Source of the DNA: Echinometra lucunter
Lineage: Eukaryota > Echinodermata > Echinoidea > Camarodonta > Echinometridae
Length of the DNA stretch: 64,000 bases
Direction of reading: 5' to 3'
NCBI GenBank assembly: GCA_029962745.1
Contig: CM057157.1
Location: 1,483,491-1,547,490 of the forward strand
Shown one piece after another: positions 61,640 to 64,000 of the stretch. The notes beneath the pieces were generated by a model. That model was not told the DNA's origin. It did not search any database and worked only from the letters and a program-made list of their open reading frames with translations. The stretch's first letter is position 1, and each line of letters begins with the position of its first letter. A program made the translations under genes and the position numbers.

Positions 61640-62959
61640 TTTCATATTATATGAGAAGTTCTTTGAAGTTTCCTTCGTTAATATTCTTAATACATCTGAA
61701 TATTCAATTCAATTTTCCCCTTCTTACAAAGATCAAGGCGGGAAAAATTTTGTGTATCAGTAATTAAATTCAGAGCAAAATAATTGCCATCGTGCATTGC
61801 AGCTGAGATTCCAGAGCACCTCTTTTAACCCAGAGTCATAACCAATTATTGGATAGCAAAATTCTAGTAGAAATGACAGGTGCAATAAAATGTACAAAAT
61901 TGCAATGTCATGTTCTGAATTTAATAAGAGATATACACAGGTTTTGGGGCCTTGAATTTTCAAAAAGTTAAAATCTCATTGAATATTCCAAGATTTATTT
62001 TAAGCAACAGAAATTATTCAAGTAGAATTCATACCCTTCAACTTTGCAATGTGAAAACCCCATTCTCAAACAAGTTATAACTTTGGAGTTTCTAATGATC
62101 AAACATGTCATTTTGTAACATCTAGTATAACGACATGGACAAGGCTAAATTCATTAGAACAGGAAGACATTCACATCAGCACAAAGGCAAACAAGAATTA
62201 AAAATTACACAGAAATTTACATCAAGCTTCAGATATTAACAAAGAGCACTCAGACATCACAAAATCCTTCTAATGGTGGAAAATATATTGATTCAGATTT
62301 CTCTTTTTCTCCCAACTTTTTTAATACAACAAAGTATTTACTCCTCTTCCCTGGAATGAAATTATTGATTATTGATGATGATTTACCAGTAGTCAATAAA
62401 AAAATTACATACAGATATTAAGCTCAGCATTCATTGACTATGTACACTATTACACCACAATACAATAACATTTCAAATCAACCTCACCTTCATAAATCAA
62501 ATCTAATTTCAGCTAGAACATACTTTAAAACAAATTATATAGAGCATAATATGGTAAATTCAATGTGGGTAAATGAATAGTGAATGTCTGTCATAAAATG
62601 AATACAGCAGGCTCAGCAATGATTCAATTTTAGTTTCATTCGTCAGCCTTGAAAGCTGCTGATTCATGTTTATAGTCATTTAAGAGAGCTTAGCGAAAAC
62701 AATGATTACTATTATTGCTATCATGTATTTTGCATCACCTATGCCTGGGAGTGGAAAAGCGAACTTAATCACTGTGACCCTCGGGTCTTTCCTCTCGGTA
62801 TTTACCGGTAACCCTTTGGGATGTGCAGGTGTACCACTACACAACGGTTTCCCAACAAACATGAAGACATATATCCAATCCAAGCCAATCCAGGTATTTA
62901 TAGAGTGCCAATATCTAATTGCCTATTGAATTAAAGGCACTGATGAGACTGAAAAATAC

Positions 62960-63200
62960 TACATGTGTATATGCAGTTCATGATTCATCCAGGAAAGATT
63001 CAGGTAGAGGCTAGTTGTATGAAATTTGAAATAGATATGTCTTAAGCTGAGTTTTAAAGGTAGGCTGCACATCACAAGAGTGAAGATACAGAGGGAGACT
63101 GTTCCACAACCTAGGCTCAGAAACAGTGAATGATCCATCACTCAGCAGAGTATGTGTTCAAGGTCTCTCTAGCAGATATTTATGCTGATCGCAAATTCAC
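62960..63200. other. Possible dispersed-repeat remnant
   Basis: Contains gtcttaagctgagttttaaa and gagggagactgttccacaac, phrasing that recurs in non-autonomous retroelements of marine invertebrates (recollection, unsearched). No terminal structures seen. Confidence 0.25.
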
Positions 63201-63279
63201 ACGAGGATTATAGGGAGCAAGCATGTCTGAGATATACACAGGGGTAAATCTCATAAAGACCATGGACTGAGTAACTTAC

Positions 63280-63402
63280 CACATTCAAAACAAGCATCAA
63301 AGACAAGATGACCAGGCTTAGGTTTCCCACTGTATCCTAATGGGAGTACAGTGAACTTGTTCAGATTGCCAACAACTGCATCATCAGCATCACTTTCAGA
63401 GC
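63280..63402 (-). CDS. AGBL4: AGBL4/CCP6 coding exon (first in window), N-terminal domain
   Basis: This 123-base exon is bounded by a cttcacag acceptor on the high-coordinate side and a G|gtaagt donor on the low side. It starts with two bases completing a codon begun in an exon outside the window. It reads an acidic stretch (SESDADDAVVGN) followed by KFTVLPLGYSGKPKPGHLVF and DACFECG. The acidic leader and the GHLVFDACFE block are the beginning of the conserved CCP6 core, shortly after the poorly conserved N-terminus. It ends on the first base of a Gly codon completed by the next exon at 58780. The next intron is about 4.5 kb and holds a complete SINE and a hAT-like element. The initiator methionine must lie upstream, outside the window. 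Confidence 0.92.
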
Positions 63403-63507
63403 CTGTGAAGAAAACAAATAACGATTAATGTTCCTATAAACTTAAGCCCACACAATTTGAAAAAAAAAATTGATTATGAAGAGTGTGTAATTTAGTACCC
63501 TAATACC

Positions 63508-64000
63508 AGGTGTCCCAAAAAAAGCAGAACAGGGGATTTTAAGTACTTTACCTTCAAAAAGTAGATAATTTCTTTACATCTGTGGATAAAGCATCTACCC
63601 CCAAAATGATACCAAGATCATTGAATTGGGTGAAGTAATTTCAATTCTATGCCCGTTTCTTAAAATACAGTAATTTTTTTTAATTTGGCATGTTTTTGCA
63701 ACAGATTAGTGCAGAATTGTGTAGGGAATGGCCTTTCATATGGCATGTTTTGTTATTGACATGCATCAACGGCTTCCCTCAAAGAAGGTATTATGAAAGG
63801 CCATTCGGACACAATTCTTCTCTCATCAATGGCCCAAAATTTGAAAATGGGCATAAAATCAAAATTACTAATCAAATTAAATGATCTTGGTATGATTCTC
63901 TCCGGTAGAGAATGCTTTACCCGATAATGCAGAAAAATCATATACTCTTTAAAGGTAAAGTACAGAAAATCCACCGTTCCTCTTTTTCTGGGACACGCGG
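63508..64000. mobile_element. Large foldback element, reaches window end
   Basis: The left arm AGGTGTCCCAAAAAAAGCAG... is complementary to the right arm ending ...CTTTTTCTGGGACACGC near 63998, and similarity continues for more than 200 bases inward, including GATACCAAGATCATT and GGCCTTTCAT blocks. The whole element is one long imperfect palindrome. It lies about 105 bases upstream of the CCP6 exon 63280-63402 in transcript orientation. Confidence 0.82.

Larger units (their letters stand above)
10221..63402 (-). other. AGBL4: Cytosolic carboxypeptidase 6 gene (CCP6/AGBL4), partial, five distinct exons
   Basis: Five spliced coding segments on the minus strand join in frame into one protein matching the N-terminal half of AGBL4/CCP6. 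CCP6 is an M14-family metallocarboxypeptidase that trims polyglutamate side chains and C-terminal glutamates from tubulin and a few other acidic-tailed proteins in the cytosol and at cilia and basal bodies (family knowledge). The segments seen here carry the CCP-specific N-terminal beta-sandwich domain; the zinc-binding HPGE-type motif and catalytic glutamate lie downstream, beyond position 1. Junction phases fit throughout: Gly G|GT, then phase 0, then Trp TG|G, then phase 0. The start codon is upstream of 64000. Assignment to CCP6 rather than CCP1, CCP4 or CCP5 rests on the GHLVFDACFECGNLGRVD and VYYYRCPDHRKNYVMSFAF blocks. The microexon appears twice because of the large duplication. Introns carry many transposons. 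Confidence 0.93.

Overview
The window is metazoan nuclear DNA: AT-rich, with long introns, spliced exons, microsatellites and many small DNA transposons. Dense MITEs, recurring ACATGTACATGTA runs and a tRNA-derived SINE with a GCGCTATATAAA...(ATT)n tail suggest a marine invertebrate, most likely an echinoderm such as a sea urchin. Only the eukaryotic, metazoan part of this is firm; the taxon is inferred.

One protein-coding gene is recognisable. It lies on the minus strand and encodes cytosolic carboxypeptidase 6 (CCP6/AGBL4), a tubulin deglutamylase. Exons in transcription order are 63280-63402, 58656-58780, 57739-57833, 53914-54130 and a 40-base microexon seen twice, at 25535-25574 and 10221-10260. 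All have consensus splice sites and mutually compatible phases. They encode the N-terminal beta-sandwich domain up to the start of the M14 peptidase domain. The start codon lies beyond position 64000, and the zinc-binding catalytic exons lie beyond position 1. Everything else is intron.

The main structural fact is a duplication. Bases 9547-24377 (copy A, 14.8 kb) and 24879-42431 (copy B, 17.6 kb) are two near-identical versions of the same intronic region, including the microexon, separated by exactly 500 Ns (24378-24877). The two contig ends fall next to low-complexity tracts that are visible in the opposite copy. The copies differ by scattered substitutions and by whole transposon insertions with intact empty sites. 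The best reading is two haplotypes of one locus placed in tandem by the assembler, although a real segmental duplication cannot be excluded from sequence alone.

Layout: 1-9546 intron with microsatellites and four inverted-repeat elements; 9547-24377 copy A; gap; 24879-42431 copy B, carrying a 2.2-kb nested satellite transposon, a 480-bp TTAA element, a foldback MITE and an expanded 20-bp VNTR that copy A lacks or has only in short form; 42432-53913 large intron with further MITEs; 53914-63402 the four upstream exons with short introns, a LINE remnant and a complete SINE; 63508-64000 a foldback element running off the end.

No autonomous transposase, no complete second gene, no rRNA or functional tRNA gene and no CRISPR array was found. 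The long serine/leucine-rich reading frames come from CT/GA repeats.
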